Source: DATAXI01 sp963756185 (GTDB lineage: Bacteria; Verrucomicrobiota; Verrucomicrobiia; Chthoniobacterales; Chthoniobacteraceae). Taken from it: a DNA stretch of 64,000 bases. Location: contig CAVWMS010000003.1 in the NCBI GenBank assembly GCA_963756185.1, positions 504,047 to 568,046 on the forward strand. The letters are read 5' to 3'. The notes beneath the pieces were generated by a model. That model worked only from the letters and a program-made list of their open reading frames with translations, made no database searches and had not been told where the DNA came from. Position 1 is the first letter of the stretch, and every line of letters begins with the position of its first letter. Positions 1 through 9,119 of the stretch are shown in pieces. A program made the translations under genes and the position numbers.

Positions 1-575
1 GCGATTGTGCTTCTCGACGAAAACTTCGACCGATGGAAACGCGTAATGATCCATCTCGCAGCGCAGCCGCCCCGCCGTCCCTTCGATGATCACGTGCTCG
101 TGAATCTCCACGTCGCCGCTGTGCGTTTCCGCCTCGCTGATTTTTTCGAATCGCCCCTTGCCGCGCCGGAACAGCCGCAGGTTCCAGTTCGGGTAATAGG
201 CGTGCCGCATCCATTTGCCCATGAATTGGAACCGGCGGTTGATCCAATAACCGTTGTGGCCGCCGGTCCTCTCTACAATTTCGCGAAACTCCCCCTCCGC
301 TTCCGCCGGCAGCGTTTCGTCGGCGTCCAGAAAGAATACCCACTCGTTCCCCAGCGGCAAATTCTCCAGCGCCCAGTTCTTTTTCTTCGGCCAGCCACCT
401 TTATAATCGAACTGCGCCACGCGCGCCCCGCGCGACTCGGCGATTTTTCCCGTTCCATCCGTGCTGTCCGAATCCACCACGAATATCTCGTCCGCCCACG
501 CAACCGACCCGAGGCAGCATCGAGGTTTCGCGCCTCATTCTTCACCGGCACAATCACGCTCACCCGCACTTTCAT
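1..575 (-). CDS. family 2 glycosyltransferase, 3' end outside window, frameshifted
   Basis: The start at 575 gives an N-terminus MKVRVSVIVPVKNEARNLD, the hallmark of family 2 glycosyltransferases. After that the frame breaks: shifting one base near 517 restores the continuation, with VVDSDSTDGT (the nucleotide-sugar DxD region) and FFLDADETL, as in lipopolysaccharide-core transferases of the WaaE/KdtX type. A single missing base near 517 explains this and is probably a sequence error. The stop lies beyond position 1. The start overlaps the stop of the acetyltransferase gene (572-575, ATGA), so it is translationally coupled as the last visible gene of the polysaccharide operon. Family is confident; the sugar acceptor cannot be told. 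Confidence 0.75.
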
Positions 576-1120
576 TCGCGCTCATACCTTTCCACCACAA
601 CCCGGCACGGGTTCCCCGCGCTGACGCTCCAGGCCGGCGTGGGACGTGTGACCACGCTGCCCGCGCCAACAACCGATCCCTCGCCGATGTCGCACCCCGG
701 CAGCACGATCGCGCGCGCTCCGATCCACGCATCGGCGCCCACGGTGATCGGCTTTGCCACCAGGGGAAACGCCTTCTTCCTGTAATCGTGCGAAGCGGTG
801 CAAAGGTACGCGCCCTGCGAGACCACCGCGCGCTCGCCCAGCTTGATCGGCGCGGGATTGTACAGCTCCGCGCCATCCGCCACGCACGCTTCCGCCGCGC
901 ATTCCAGGTTCCACGGCGCCCAAATGATTGCTCCCGGATAAATCCGGCATCCCGGCCCGATGCGCGCCCCCCACAGCCGCAAACAAAACGCCCGCCAGCC
1001 GTGCAGCGGACGCGGGCTCAGCCGCATGAACACAGCGCAAAACAACTGCCAGCCCAGCCGCGCCAATTGCTGGCCGGCCGGGAAAGGCGAGCTTCTGAAA
1101 TCAGGTTCGGCGGAGGGCAT
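572..1120 (-). CDS. WcaF-like sugar O-acetyltransferase (left-handed beta-helix)
   Basis: 182 residues. The C-terminal two thirds show the hexapeptide repeats of LbetaH acyltransferases (IGPGCRIYPGAIIWAP, IGEGSVVGAGSVVTR) and the motif GADAWIGARAIVLPG typical of the WcaF/colanic acid acetyltransferase group. The SHDY segment carries the conserved active-site histidine. Such enzymes transfer acetyl from acetyl-CoA to a sugar of an exopolysaccharide or O-antigen in the cytoplasm. It sits 12 bases downstream of the zinc-ribbon gene and overlaps the next glycosyltransferase by 4 bases, consistent with decoration of the polymer made by this operon. The substrate is inferred from context only. Confidence 0.85.
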   Translation of the reverse strand: MPSAEPDFRSSPFPAGQQLARLGWQLFCAVFMRLSPRPLHGWRAFCLRLWGARIGPGCRIYPGAIIWAPWNLECAAEACVADGAELYNPAPIKLGERAVVSQGAYLCTASHDYRKKAFPLVAKPITVGADAWIGARAIVLPGCDIGEGSVVGAGSVVTRPTPAWSVSAGNPCRVVVERYERE

Positions 1121-1132
1121 TCGAATCCGTTT

Positions 1133-1798
1133 TCATCCGGCTGACTCTCCTTCCTGCCGTCTTACCAGCCACGTCGCAATTCTTCGGCCCTTGAATAAAA
1201 GCCCCAACCCCAGAATCAATCGCAACAGATCCCTGAATATATAAGACCCATTCATTGGGTTCGGTGAACCAAACACTGTTACGTCCGAGTTTTCTCTAAA
1301 ATAGTAGAAGAGCGTGGTGAGCGCGGGTCCAATCGATTCGACCGCCCAATAAATCCCTACAAGAAAAAATGCGAACGTGTAGAGATCGGTGACTGAAATT
1401 GCGCCGATTTCGACGCTCAAATCGTTTCCGCGCGAAACCCACCTGGCAATGGGTGGCGCCAGAAACCAAAGTACGGCGGTGCAAACTGCATAAATGGCAA
1501 AATAGGTAATCTCCATCGTCACGCCTTGCGATCGCTCCACCCCCAGTGATAACGCGTAAAGAAGATAAGTCGATCCCTGGTAGCCGGCCGAAACCGCCAT
1601 GAGCCGTATGACGACGCTTACGATATCCGACAGCCGCGCGGGATTCGAAACGCCCTCTGCGAGCCTCGCTCCTTTCACGTCGAACGCCGCCCAGCAGGCC
1701 CTGCAGGTAAACTCCGCTTTCTGCCGCTCTTCCTTGTCCAGCATCCATTCCGCGCCGCAGCTCGGGCATTTTACTATGAATTCAACTTCCTGGCTCAT
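1133..1798 (-). CDS. zinc-ribbon integral membrane protein, function unknown
   Basis: 221 residues. The N-terminus has a CxxC-x17-CxxC zinc ribbon (C11, C14, C32, C35), followed by about four hydrophobic segments (residues ~60-80, 95-115, 135-160, 190-210) and a basic C-terminal tail. The arrangement suggests a small cytoplasmic zinc-binding head anchored in the inner membrane. I do not recognise a named family. It lies between two polysaccharide genes (24 bases after the upstream glycosyltransferase, 12 before the acetyltransferase) on the same strand, so it is probably cotranscribed; a role in polymer assembly or its control is only an inference. Confidence 0.7.
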   Translation of the reverse strand: MSQEVEFIVKCPSCGAEWMLDKEERQKAEFTCRACWAAFDVKGARLAEGVSNPARLSDIVSVVIRLMAVSAGYQGSTYLLYALSLGVERSQGVTMEITYFAIYAVCTAVLWFLAPPIARWVSRGNDLSVEIGAISVTDLYTFAFFLVGIYWAVESIGPALTTLFYYFRENSDVTVFGSPNPMNGSYIFRDLLRLILGLGLLFKGRRIATWLVRRQEGESAG

Positions 1799-1822
1799 GG
1801 AGGGATGGTTCCCGCTGTTATT

Positions 1823-2977
1823 TCATAACTCATCCGGGCTTTCCAGCAGCGAAAGCATCCGCTCGGCGGTTTGCCGGATTTGGAAATTCGCGGAGAAACA
1901 TTGGCTCGCGGCCCGTTTCATCTGCTCGCGTTGCGCCGGCGGGAGCCTCAGCCAGCGCTCGAGCAGCAGCCGCGTCCCCTCGATATCGTCCCGCTCCGCG
2001 AAACCCGCGCCCGCGCCGGTGATCTTCGCATGAATGTCGACCGCCGTCGAAACCAGCGCCGGCACGCCGCACGCCAGCGCCTCGACCGCCGCGATTGCGA
2101 AATTCTCCTGGTGCGACGGCAGCACGAAAATCTCCGCGCACCGGAGCGCACCCCATTTCACCGCCCCCTCGATCATCCCCGTAAAATGAACTCGCGCGCC
2201 GGCCCGTTCGATCTCCGCGCGATAGGCGGCATCCGCGCACGGCCCCGCCATCACGAGCTCCCATCCCTCCATTTTGGTCAACGCAAACGCCCGCGCGAGC
2301 AGGTTGCATCCCTTTTTCCGGTCCAACCGCCCCAGGAACAATGCGATCCGCCGTCCGCGCAATTCCGGAAACCGCCCGAGAAACGCCTCGCGCTGCGCCT
2401 CGATCTCCGCCGGCGGCTCGGCGATTCCAAGCTCCACCAACTCCTGCGACCTCCACGGCGCGCCGAAACTCCGCGGCGCACGCGCCATCTCCGGCTCGCT
2501 CGTGAAGAGCACCGCGCGCGCCCTCCTCAGCACCCGCCTCTCAATCGCCTTCCAGTAAAGCCTCTTCTTCAAATGCCGCGCGCGATCCCGCGCAAACCAC
2601 GGGTCGAGCATCCCATGCGGAAACACGTAATACGGCGTGTCGCGCGACGTGAGCGCCAGCGATGCCGCCGCGCCGTGGTATTGCCAGAGGCCGTGGATGA
2701 ATATCGCGTCGTGCCGCCGCCCCTCCTCGCGCAGCCATGCCACCAACCCCGCGCGAAATCCGTACCCGCCAAATTTTTGCTTCTGCCCCGCCACCAGGAT
2801 CTCGATCCCCTCCGGCGCCGGCCCGTCCGGCCACGTCAGCAGCGCCACGCAAACGCGATGCCCCATCGCCGCGTGCTCGCGCGATACCGCCTTTACGAAC
2901 TCGACCGGCCCTCCCGCCGCCGCGTCCAGCGAGTCGATTAAATGCAGAATCGAGCGCGGTTTGTCGCCGTTGGTCAT
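1823..2977 (-). CDS. family 4 glycosyltransferase (GT-B)
   Basis: 384 residues with the two-domain GT-B pattern. The N-terminal acceptor domain begins ILHLIDSLDAAAGGPVEFV (the GGP nucleotide loop of GT4 enzymes); the C-terminal donor domain has ALFLGRLDRKKG, FVLPSHQENFAIAAVEALAC (the E-x7-E motif) and GVPALVST. It would add a sugar from a nucleotide donor to a lipid-linked intermediate at the cytoplasmic face of the membrane. Its start overlaps the stop of the preceding transferase (2974-2977, ATGA). Sugar specificity cannot be read from sequence. Confidence 0.9.
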   Translation of the reverse strand: MTNGDKPRSILHLIDSLDAAAGGPVEFVKAVSREHAAMGHRVCVALLTWPDGPAPEGIEILVAGQKQKFGGYGFRAGLVAWLREEGRRHDAIFIHGLWQYHGAAASLALTSRDTPYYVFPHGMLDPWFARDRARHLKKRLYWKAIERRVLRRARAVLFTSEPEMARAPRSFGAPWRSQELVELGIAEPPAEIEAQREAFLGRFPELRGRRIALFLGRLDRKKGCNLLARAFALTKMEGWELVMAGPCADAAYRAEIERAGARVHFTGMIEGAVKWGALRCAEIFVLPSHQENFAIAAVEALACGVPALVSTAVDIHAKITGAGAGFAERDDIEGTRLLLERWLRLPPAQREQMKRAASQCFSANFQIRQTAERMLSLLESPDEL

Positions 2978-4080
2978 GACGAAAGGTGGCGCTGGTAAAA
3001 CTCGATGTACTGCCGCGCCATCTTCTTCACTGTATAACGCCCGGCATTCCCAATGCCAGCCGCAACCAGCGCGGCCCGGCGCGATTCATCCATCCCGAGC
3101 ACCTCGGCAATCGCGCCGGTCCAATTTTCATCGGCGGGGCAGATCGCCGCGTCGCCTCCCGTTTCCCGCATCGGTTCCTTTCGCGTGGTGACGACGGGGC
3201 AGCCGCACGCCTGCGCCTCGAGGATCGGCCAGCCGAAGCCTTCCTCAATCGAGGGAAAGAGGAAAACCCGCGCCGCGGAATAAAGCGCCCGCAACGTCTC
3301 GTCGGAAACATCGCTCAACACCGTCACTTCCTGATCGAGCCCCGCTTCCTTCAACTGCGCCCGCAGCGTCGAATCAAGCTCCGGTCCCGCCATCAACAGC
3401 CGCGGCGAATCACCGCCCTTTCTCAATTCGATGAACGCGCTCACCACTCCGGCTCGATTCTTGTACCATTGATTCCCCCCCACATGCAGCACGAAGCCGG
3501 CCTGCCGCGCCAACGAAGCAACCCCGGCGCGCTCGATCTCCCTCCACGCCTCCGCCGCGTTCATCGGCGCCCAGAATTCCTCGATGCCATTGGCGATCAC
3601 CTCGCTTTCGCCAATCAAATGCGCAACGTCGCCGCGCGTGGCCCGCGAGACCGAAACGAGCCCCTTCACGCGCCGCAGCCCGCGAAGGATCATTGATTGA
3701 AGCACTCTTCCACTCCAGCCCACGCGCTGCTCCGCGAACTCTCCGCGCGCGGCGCGGATCGCCAGCAGATCATGGCATGTCACCACGCACCGCCCGGAAA
3801 GCCAGCCGGCGTAAATCCCATTTCCCTGATCCACGACGTGCACCACGCAATCCTTCCCCGCCGCCCGCCGCAGCGCCGCCCGGAAAAACACAAACTTATC
3901 CGCGTACCCGAGCCATTTGTTTACGCGGCCCGCGCCGCACAGCCGCCCCAGCTTCACCGCCGGCCTCACCACTTCCACCTCGATTCCCTCGTCCCGCAGC
4001 CCGCGCTCGAGCATCGCGCAAAACCGCTCCATGCTCCATTGCCGGTCTCCCTGGTAATTGCCCACCAGCAGCGCCTTCAT
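2974..4080 (-). CDS. family 4 glycosyltransferase (GT-B)
   Basis: 368 residues. The N-terminus MKALLVGNYQGDRQWSMERF is a typical GT4 opening; the donor domain shows FVLHVGGNQWYKNRAGV, FLFPSIEEGFGWPILEAQAC (E-x7-E) and GCPVVTTRKEPMRET. This resembles mannosyl- and fucosyl-transferases of exopolysaccharide clusters. Overlaps by 4 bases at both ends with its neighbours (4077-4080 and 2974-2977) show strict translational coupling. It acts on the cytoplasmic side of the inner membrane; the sugar is unknown. Confidence 0.9.
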   Translation of the reverse strand: MKALLVGNYQGDRQWSMERFCAMLERGLRDEGIEVEVVRPAVKLGRLCGAGRVNKWLGYADKFVFFRAALRRAAGKDCVVHVVDQGNGIYAGWLSGRCVVTCHDLLAIRAARGEFAEQRVGWSGRVLQSMILRGLRRVKGLVSVSRATRGDVAHLIGESEVIANGIEEFWAPMNAAEAWREIERAGVASLARQAGFVLHVGGNQWYKNRAGVVSAFIELRKGGDSPRLLMAGPELDSTLRAQLKEAGLDQEVTVLSDVSDETLRALYSAARVFLFPSIEEGFGWPILEAQACGCPVVTTRKEPMRETGGDAAICPADENWTGAIAEVLGMDESRRAALVAAGIGNAGRYTVKKMARQYIEFYQRHLSS

Positions 4081-5423
4081 GGCCGCGAGCCCTTGATCGC
4101 CGCCGCGTAGGCCCCGCGTCCACGCATTCGTCGCGGCGCCTCCGGTTCGGCTGCGATCACTTCCCTATGCGCCGGCTCCGCGCTGCTCGCCAGGCAGAGC
4201 CCGGCGGTGAAAACCGCGAACCCGCTGATCGTCGCCTGGCCCCATTGGCCGGTCGTCAAATCAACGATGCCCGCGGCCAGCAACAGCCCAGGCAGCGCGT
4301 CGCCCCGCTCGCGCAATGCCCGCACCGCGCGCGACAGCAAATGAAACGCAATCGACAGGCGCAATATAATATAGGCCGCGCCCAGCACCGGCCCGCTCTC
4401 GAGGATGACTCGCGCCCATTCCCCTTCCGCCAGCAAAAACTGCCGCGTCCCGGTCGCGAACCCCGCGCCGACGCTCGTCCCGAGGCCCAGCCCGGCTCCG
4501 AGCCACTCGGCCGATTTCTCGCAATCCCACGCCGAAACGAAATCGCCGAACCAGCGGTAGACGATTCCCTGCCTCAATCCGCCCGCGCTGTCGAAGCGGC
4601 CCCTGTTTACGTCCAATCCTTCGCGAAAATCGGCCAGCGCATGCAGCACCGCGTAGGCCAGCACGGCCGCGGCCGACGGCATCACGATCCGCCGCAACCG
4701 GCCCGGGTTTTCCACGCACATCAACGCCGCCGCCGCCGCGACGATGGCCACGAACAGGATCGCCGACCGGCTGCCCGAAACGCCCAGCGCCAGCACCATC
4801 GCCGCCATCGCGACCCACACCCGCATCCGCGCCGCCCCTTCGAGAAATCCCTCGAACACGAACGCGCTCCCGAGCGCCAGGAACGACACCATTCCCGTGA
4901 CGAACGAAAATGTCCCCGATGGACGCACCCGGCCCGCCGCCGCGTACAATTGCGTCGATTGCGGACTCACGTAGCCGCCCGTCGTCGCGTTGAGCCAATG
5001 CGATGGCCCGGCGCGGAATTGCAGCAGCGCCAGCACCGTCATGGGCGGCATCAGCAAAAGCATCCAGCGCCCGATTTTTCTCACCTCCTCCCCGTCGAGG
5101 ATCGAGGGCATCAGGAAAATGAGCGGGATTTGCCAAAAGTCGGCGCGAAACCCGAACAGCGTGATCTCCAGCGGACAGCCAACCGCCAGCGATGCCATCA
5201 CGCTCGCCGCGCCCAGGGCCGCCGTCGCCGTCATCCAGCCATTCCACGGCCAGACGCCACGCTGGAGGGCGATGTAATAGATCGCCAGCAAAACGGGATC
5301 GCGAATCACCAGCAGCGGCGCCGAAAGCGACGGAAAAACCCATTTCCGCAGCGCCCCCTCGAAGATGAGCAGAAAAAAGTAAATGTACACCAGGCGGCGC
5401 ATCCATGGACTGTCCGTCTTCAT
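4077..5423 (-). CDS. O-antigen ligase-like / polysaccharide polymerase membrane protein
   Basis: 448 residues. A longer open frame exists upstream, but the ATG at 5423 is chosen because it overlaps the upstream gene's stop as ATGA (5420-5423), like its neighbours. The protein is almost entirely hydrophobic with about ten membrane segments and one large periplasmic loop (roughly residues 250-350) containing RFDSAGGLRQGIVYRWFGDF and GAGLGLGTSVGAG, in the manner of Wzy polymerases and WaaL/O-antigen ligases. It would polymerise or ligate the glycan at the periplasmic face after flipping. Membrane class is clear; polymerase versus ligase is not decidable. Confidence 0.75.
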   Translation of the reverse strand: MKTDSPWMRRLVYIYFFLLIFEGALRKWVFPSLSAPLLVIRDPVLLAIYYIALQRGVWPWNGWMTATAALGAASVMASLAVGCPLEITLFGFRADFWQIPLIFLMPSILDGEEVRKIGRWMLLLMPPMTVLALLQFRAGPSHWLNATTGGYVSPQSTQLYAAAGRVRPSGTFSFVTGMVSFLALGSAFVFEGFLEGAARMRVWVAMAAMVLALGVSGSRSAILFVAIVAAAAALMCVENPGRLRRIVMPSAAAVLAYAVLHALADFREGLDVNRGRFDSAGGLRQGIVYRWFGDFVSAWDCEKSAEWLGAGLGLGTSVGAGFATGTRQFLLAEGEWARVILESGPVLGAAYIILRLSIAFHLLSRAVRALRERGDALPGLLLAAGIVDLTTGQWGQATISGFAVFTAGLCLASSAEPAHREVIAAEPEAPRRMRGRGAYAAAIKGSRP

Positions 5424-6577
5424 GGCTGCAACGCGGCGCCGATCTTCGCCGCATAATCTTCCCACGTGTATTTCATCGCCGCCCGCCGCGCCGCTTCGGC
5501 CATCGATGCGAGCAATTCCCGGTCGCCTGCAAGCCGCTCGAGACGCTCCGCGATTTCCTCCGGCGCACGGATCGGCACGAGGTATCCGGTCTTCCCCTCC
5601 TCGACCAGGTCCTCGCCGCCCGCGTTGCGCGTCACCACCAGCGGCAACCCGCGGCTCATCGCCTCCTGCTGCACCAGCGCGCGGCCTTCGACGATCGACG
5701 GCAGCGCCAGCACGTCGCATGACTCCATCAACCCGAGCACCGCCCCGTGCGCCCTCGGCGCCGCGTGGATGAAGCCGGGAAACTGTTTTCGGTAAAATTC
5801 CATCGGCGCAATTGGCGCGCCCATGACGACAAGTTCAATGTCGGCGCGCCGCAACAGTTTCATCGCGGCGAACAAATCCGCCAAACCTTTCCGCTGCGTC
5901 ATCGCCCCGGCGAAGAGCACGCGCAGTTTTCCTCGGCGGGCAATCCGCGCGGCCCCGCCCGCGGGCGGCGAACCGAACGGCGTCACCGTGCACCGCTGCC
6001 GCGCCGCCTCGGGCAGCGAATCGAATACGAATCGGCTCGGGCAGATCACCCGCTCCGCCAGCTCGAGTTCCTTCGTTTTGCGCTCGATCTTTTCATCCGA
6101 GTCGCGCGTCGCGCCCAGCGTCGGCTCCCACTCCGGCAGGCGCGCCGCCTCCTCGCGCAACAACCGCCGCACCGTCTCCCAATAGGCAATCGGCAATTCA
6201 TAGGACCGGCGCACTCCCACGTCCCGCGCCGCGCGAAATGTCTCGAGCGCCCCATCCTCGTAGCAATGGATCCATCCCACTCGCCGCCCCTCGCCCCTCA
6301 CCCATTCGGCCACGCGCAGGTCCAGGGCCCGGTAAACGGCGTCAACCGATGCCCAGCCAGTTTCATGGCGCGTCAGCGGCGTACCAAGACGTTGCAGCGC
6401 CAGCCGGGTCAATTCCCGCACCGGCATCGTGATAATACGCTCGCGCGGAACCGGGTAAGCGCGCCGCTTTCCATCCGCCACGGTCGTGAAAAATCGCTCG
6501 AGCCGCCCTTCGCGCTCGAGTCCCTCGAGCAGCGCGCGCACGAAGGCGTTTCCCGTCGGATGGCTCACGGCGATCAT
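5420..6577 (-). CDS. family 4 glycosyltransferase
   Basis: 385 residues. The donor domain is clear: LRVLFAGAMTQRKGLADLF, ELVVMGAPI, VLALPSIVEGRALVQQEAMS (E-x7-E variant) and GLPLVVTRNAGGEDLVEEG. The N-terminal half is less conserved but has the HPTGNAFVRALLEGL opening. The mid-domain ELAERVICPSRFVFDSLPEA is typical of GT4 proteins. It overlaps both neighbours by 4 bases. It belongs to the polysaccharide operon; donor and acceptor unknown. Confidence 0.88.
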   Translation of the reverse strand: MIAVSHPTGNAFVRALLEGLEREGRLERFFTTVADGKRRAYPVPRERIITMPVRELTRLALQRLGTPLTRHETGWASVDAVYRALDLRVAEWVRGEGRRVGWIHCYEDGALETFRAARDVGVRRSYELPIAYWETVRRLLREEAARLPEWEPTLGATRDSDEKIERKTKELELAERVICPSRFVFDSLPEAARQRCTVTPFGSPPAGGAARIARRGKLRVLFAGAMTQRKGLADLFAAMKLLRRADIELVVMGAPIAPMEFYRKQFPGFIHAAPRAHGAVLGLMESCDVLALPSIVEGRALVQQEAMSRGLPLVVTRNAGGEDLVEEGKTGYLVPIRAPEEIAERLERLAGDRELLASMAEAARRAAMKYTWEDYAAKIGAALQP

Positions 6578-7572
6578 CGCGCCGCCTCCTCGATCACTTC
6601 CAGGTAACGCTCCGCGATTACCGCCGCGCGATGCCGCTCGAGATGCGCCGGCGCCCGCTGCCGCAGCCCCTCGAGCAAAGCGTCATCCCGCAGCAATCCC
6701 TCGATGCTATCCGCCAGCGCCCGCGCATCCCCCCTTTCAAAAGTGACGCCCGCGTCGCCCACCGCCTCGGGCAACCCGCCCGTGCTCGCCACCACCGGCA
6801 CACACCCGCACCCCATCGCTTCGAGCGCCACAATCCCAAACGGCTCCCGCCACCGCGACGGCACGGCCAGCAGCCGGTGCCCGTTCAGCAACGCCGCCAG
6901 TTCATCGCCGCGCTTCACGCCCGTAAATTCCGCCTCGACCCCCAACCGCCGCGCGTGCGCCTCGAGCGCCGCGCGCTCCGGCCCATCGCCCACAATCATC
7001 GTCCGCGGCTGCGCGCCGCGCTCCTTGAGGATGGTCAGCGCGCCCAGCAGCACGTCCACCCCCTTGTCGGAGACGAGCCGCCCGACAAAAATCACATCCC
7101 CCGCGCGCGCCCCCATGTTCGTCCTGCGGAAAACCTCGTCGCGATAGGGATTCGGGATCACCCGCACCTCGACGCCGAGCCCGTTGGCAACGGCCTCGCT
7201 CACCGCGACATTGCGCGCGTGGCGGATCGCCCACAGCTTCAGCCGGTCCACCGTGGCGCGGCTGCCGTCCGTTCGCGCAATCCAGGTCTGGTGCGCCACG
7301 ATCCATGGCCGCCGGATGCACGCAAGCGGCCACGCCGTTCGCAGGCTGATGTTGTTGTGAAACACCACGTCGCACCACCGCGTCAGCCGCCACAGTTGGC
7401 CCGCATGCGGCGTCCGCACTACTTCAAACGGGAATTCCTCTTCCTCCAGGGTCTGCGTGACGACGATGACCTCGTGCCCGCGCTTCGCGAATTCATTCGC
7501 CAGAATGCCGCTCACCTCCTCGATTCCCCCGACGCCCGGCGGGAAAAAATGCGACGAAAACAGGATTTTCAC
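6574..7572 (-). CDS. family 4 glycosyltransferase
   Basis: 332 residues, short for the family, which usually runs 350-400. It opens MKILFSSHFFPPGVGGIEEV, the GGxE loop of GT4 enzymes. Downstream come NVAVSEAVANGLGVEVRVIP, DVIFVGRLVSDKGVDVLLGA, MIVGDGPER, LLAVPSRWREPFGIVALEAM (E-x7-E) and GCVPVVASTGGLPEAVGDAG. All catalytic landmarks are present, so the short length reflects a compact N-terminal domain rather than truncation. Coupled to both neighbours by ATGA overlaps. Confidence 0.92.
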   Translation of the reverse strand: MKILFSSHFFPPGVGGIEEVSGILANEFAKRGHEVIVVTQTLEEEEFPFEVVRTPHAGQLWRLTRWCDVVFHNNISLRTAWPLACIRRPWIVAHQTWIARTDGSRATVDRLKLWAIRHARNVAVSEAVANGLGVEVRVIPNPYRDEVFRRTNMGARAGDVIFVGRLVSDKGVDVLLGALTILKERGAQPRTMIVGDGPERAALEAHARRLGVEAEFTGVKRGDELAALLNGHRLLAVPSRWREPFGIVALEAMGCGCVPVVASTGGLPEAVGDAGVTFERGDARALADSIEGLLRDDALLEGLRQRAPAHLERHRAAVIAERYLEVIEEAAR

Positions 7573-8666
7573 GGCATCCCGGCCCGCCTCCCCGACAGGC
7601 TTTCGAGAAACTGCGACGCCACCTCGGGCAGCCTCGATCGCGGCTCGCGCCTGCGCGCCGTCCGCAACGCGCCAATGAACCCCTCATCCATCAATATTGC
7701 TCCATCCGGCGCCGGCCCGGCATCGATTCCCGGGTATCGCACGTCATCCCGGTTCACGATGACCGGCAGGCCATGCTCGAACATCGCCGTGGCCGTCGCG
7801 CTTTTGCCCAGCAGCGCCAGCGGGGTCGTTGCGATTCCGAAATCCATTGCCATCAGGAATTGCGACACGCGCGCCGCCGGCTGTTCGCCATGCAGCCGGA
7901 AAGTGTACTCGGCCCCATACCGCCGCTCCATCTCACGCCATACCGCCTCCCCCGGGCCAATGCGCCCGATGTGCTCGATTACGATCCGCTTCCCCAATTC
8001 CCGCAGCCGCCCCAGCAGCGGCTCCGCCGGCCACGCCGGGTGCAGCGTCCCAAACATCCCAAACCGCGCCACTCCCTCCTCGCCGCCCGCGGTAACGCCC
8101 GCGACCGGAATTGAGCCGAAAAGCGGCAGCACCTCCGCCGCAATCCCCGCCTTCCGCAGCAGCCCCGCATATGCCGGATTGCTCGTGTGCACGCATGCCG
8201 GGCGCAGCGCAAGCGCCACCCGTCGAAGGATTTTCCTCTGCGCCGCGCCGATCACCCGCGATTTCACGTCAGCCCCCGTTTCCGCGCCGATCCACGTCTC
8301 GTGGCACATCACATGGGCCGCGCGCCCGCCGGCGATTCGCGCCAGCGCCCTGTCGATCCCACGCGGAAGTCCCTTGGGATGAAAGGAATACGGAACCCAT
8401 TGCACACTGACCACCCCCGCCCCAAACCGCTCAACCGCCTCCCTCGCCCCCTCCACGCCCACACCCCGCCCCAGCCGCAGCAACCCGTCGCTCTCCTGCG
8501 CGCCCGCCACATACCCGTCATCGAGCGCCACGCGCAGCGTCACGCAGCCGCGCCGCTCGCATTCCGCGGCCAGCAGCGCCGTGTAATCCCCCACCCCGTC
8601 GCGCCCCGGCTCGGCGCAGCCAAAAAGAAACGCGATTCGCGCAGCTTGGGTATCATCGGGAGGCAA
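7569..8666 (-). CDS. glycosyltransferase (GT-B-like), first gene of the polysaccharide operon
   Basis: The open frame extends upstream to 9086, but homology-like text starts only at RIAFLFGCAEPGRDGVGDYT, and the upstream part overlaps a divergent riboswitch. I therefore place the start at a TTG (8666), uncertainly. The protein has the GDYT loop of the acceptor domain, VQWVPYSFHPKGLP, HVMCHETWIG, VARFGMFGTLHPAWP and a C-terminal segment FEHGLPVIVNRDD. It resembles glycosyltransferases of polysaccharide loci, with weaker donor motifs than its neighbours. About 130 bases separate this start from the riboswitch of the divergent kimA gene, so the operon promoter must lie there or within the antisense of the leader. 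Confidence 0.7.
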   Translation of the reverse strand: MPPDDTQAARIAFLFGCAEPGRDGVGDYTALLAAECERRGCVTLRVALDDGYVAGAQESDGLLRLGRGVGVEGAREAVERFGAGVVSVQWVPYSFHPKGLPRGIDRALARIAGGRAAHVMCHETWIGAETGADVKSRVIGAAQRKILRRVALALRPACVHTSNPAYAGLLRKAGIAAEVLPLFGSIPVAGVTAGGEEGVARFGMFGTLHPAWPAEPLLGRLRELGKRIVIEHIGRIGPGEAVWREMERRYGAEYTFRLHGEQPAARVSQFLMAMDFGIATTPLALLGKSATATAMFEHGLPVIVNRDDVRYPGIDAGPAPDGAILMDEGFIGALRTARRREPRSRLPEVASQFLESLSGRRAGMP

Positions 8667-8784
8667 ATGTGGGGGATAATAGTCCAAAAAATGGCATTTT
8701 TTGCACGTAAAATGGGGCAAAATGCGGGCTATTTCGTGCCATTTCCCGCCCTTGACGCACGCCTTTGCCTCTGTTATCTCCCCC

Positions 8785-8965
8785 CGCCAGTTCTTTGTCT
8801 GCCGAATGGCCCGCGAAAGCAGGCCAGCGGGGGAACCAACTCGCCGGCGTGGCCGTTTCCACCATGAAACGCGCCCAGCCGGCTTGGGGCAAAGACGCGC
8901 AAGCGTCCCAGGGCGTTTAATGGCCCGAGCCCGACAGCTAACCTCGCAGGCTCGCATTAAAGGCA
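8785..8965 (+). promoter_or_regulatory. cyclic di-AMP riboswitch (ydaO/yuaA class)
   Basis: The segment carries the conserved pieces of the ydaO aptamer in order: AGCGGGGGAACCAA (8826-8839), TTGGGGCAAAG (8884-8894), and the hallmark tail CCGACAGCTAACCTCGCAGG (8931-8950), nearly identical to the Bacillus ydaO element. Complementary CCTTTGCC (8762-8769) and AGGCAAGG (8961-8968) can pair around the core and could be part of the expression platform. The leader runs on ~155 bases to the kimA start and includes a hairpin (CCTTCCCG...CGGGAGGG, ~9022-9046) with no U-run. Ligand binding by this class normally switches off potassium-uptake genes, which fits the gene downstream. Confidence 0.88.
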
Positions 8966-9119
8966 AGGGACAGTCTGTGCAAATCGTTGCGCGGCTGCCC
9001 CCTTCTCTTGCCGGGGGACTGCCTTCCCGCGTGAAAAACGGGAGGGTTGAAAAGCCGAAAATGAAGTTCTTCCAAAGCACCAGCACCGTATCAGTCCATT
9101 GTTCGCGGAGGCGCCGGCC

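Noticed and set aside
3693..5456. 587-codon plus-strand open frame
   Set aside because: Antisense to two well-supported polysaccharide genes; low-complexity Arg/Pro/Ala composition expected from the complement of high-GC coding DNA.
6631..8382. 583-codon plus-strand open frame
   Set aside because: Antisense shadow of two glycosyltransferase genes with no recognisable motif.
8667..9086. N-terminal extension of the first glycosyltransferase to 9086
   Set aside because: It would cover the divergent riboswitch in antisense, and the extra ~140 residues show no conserved text.
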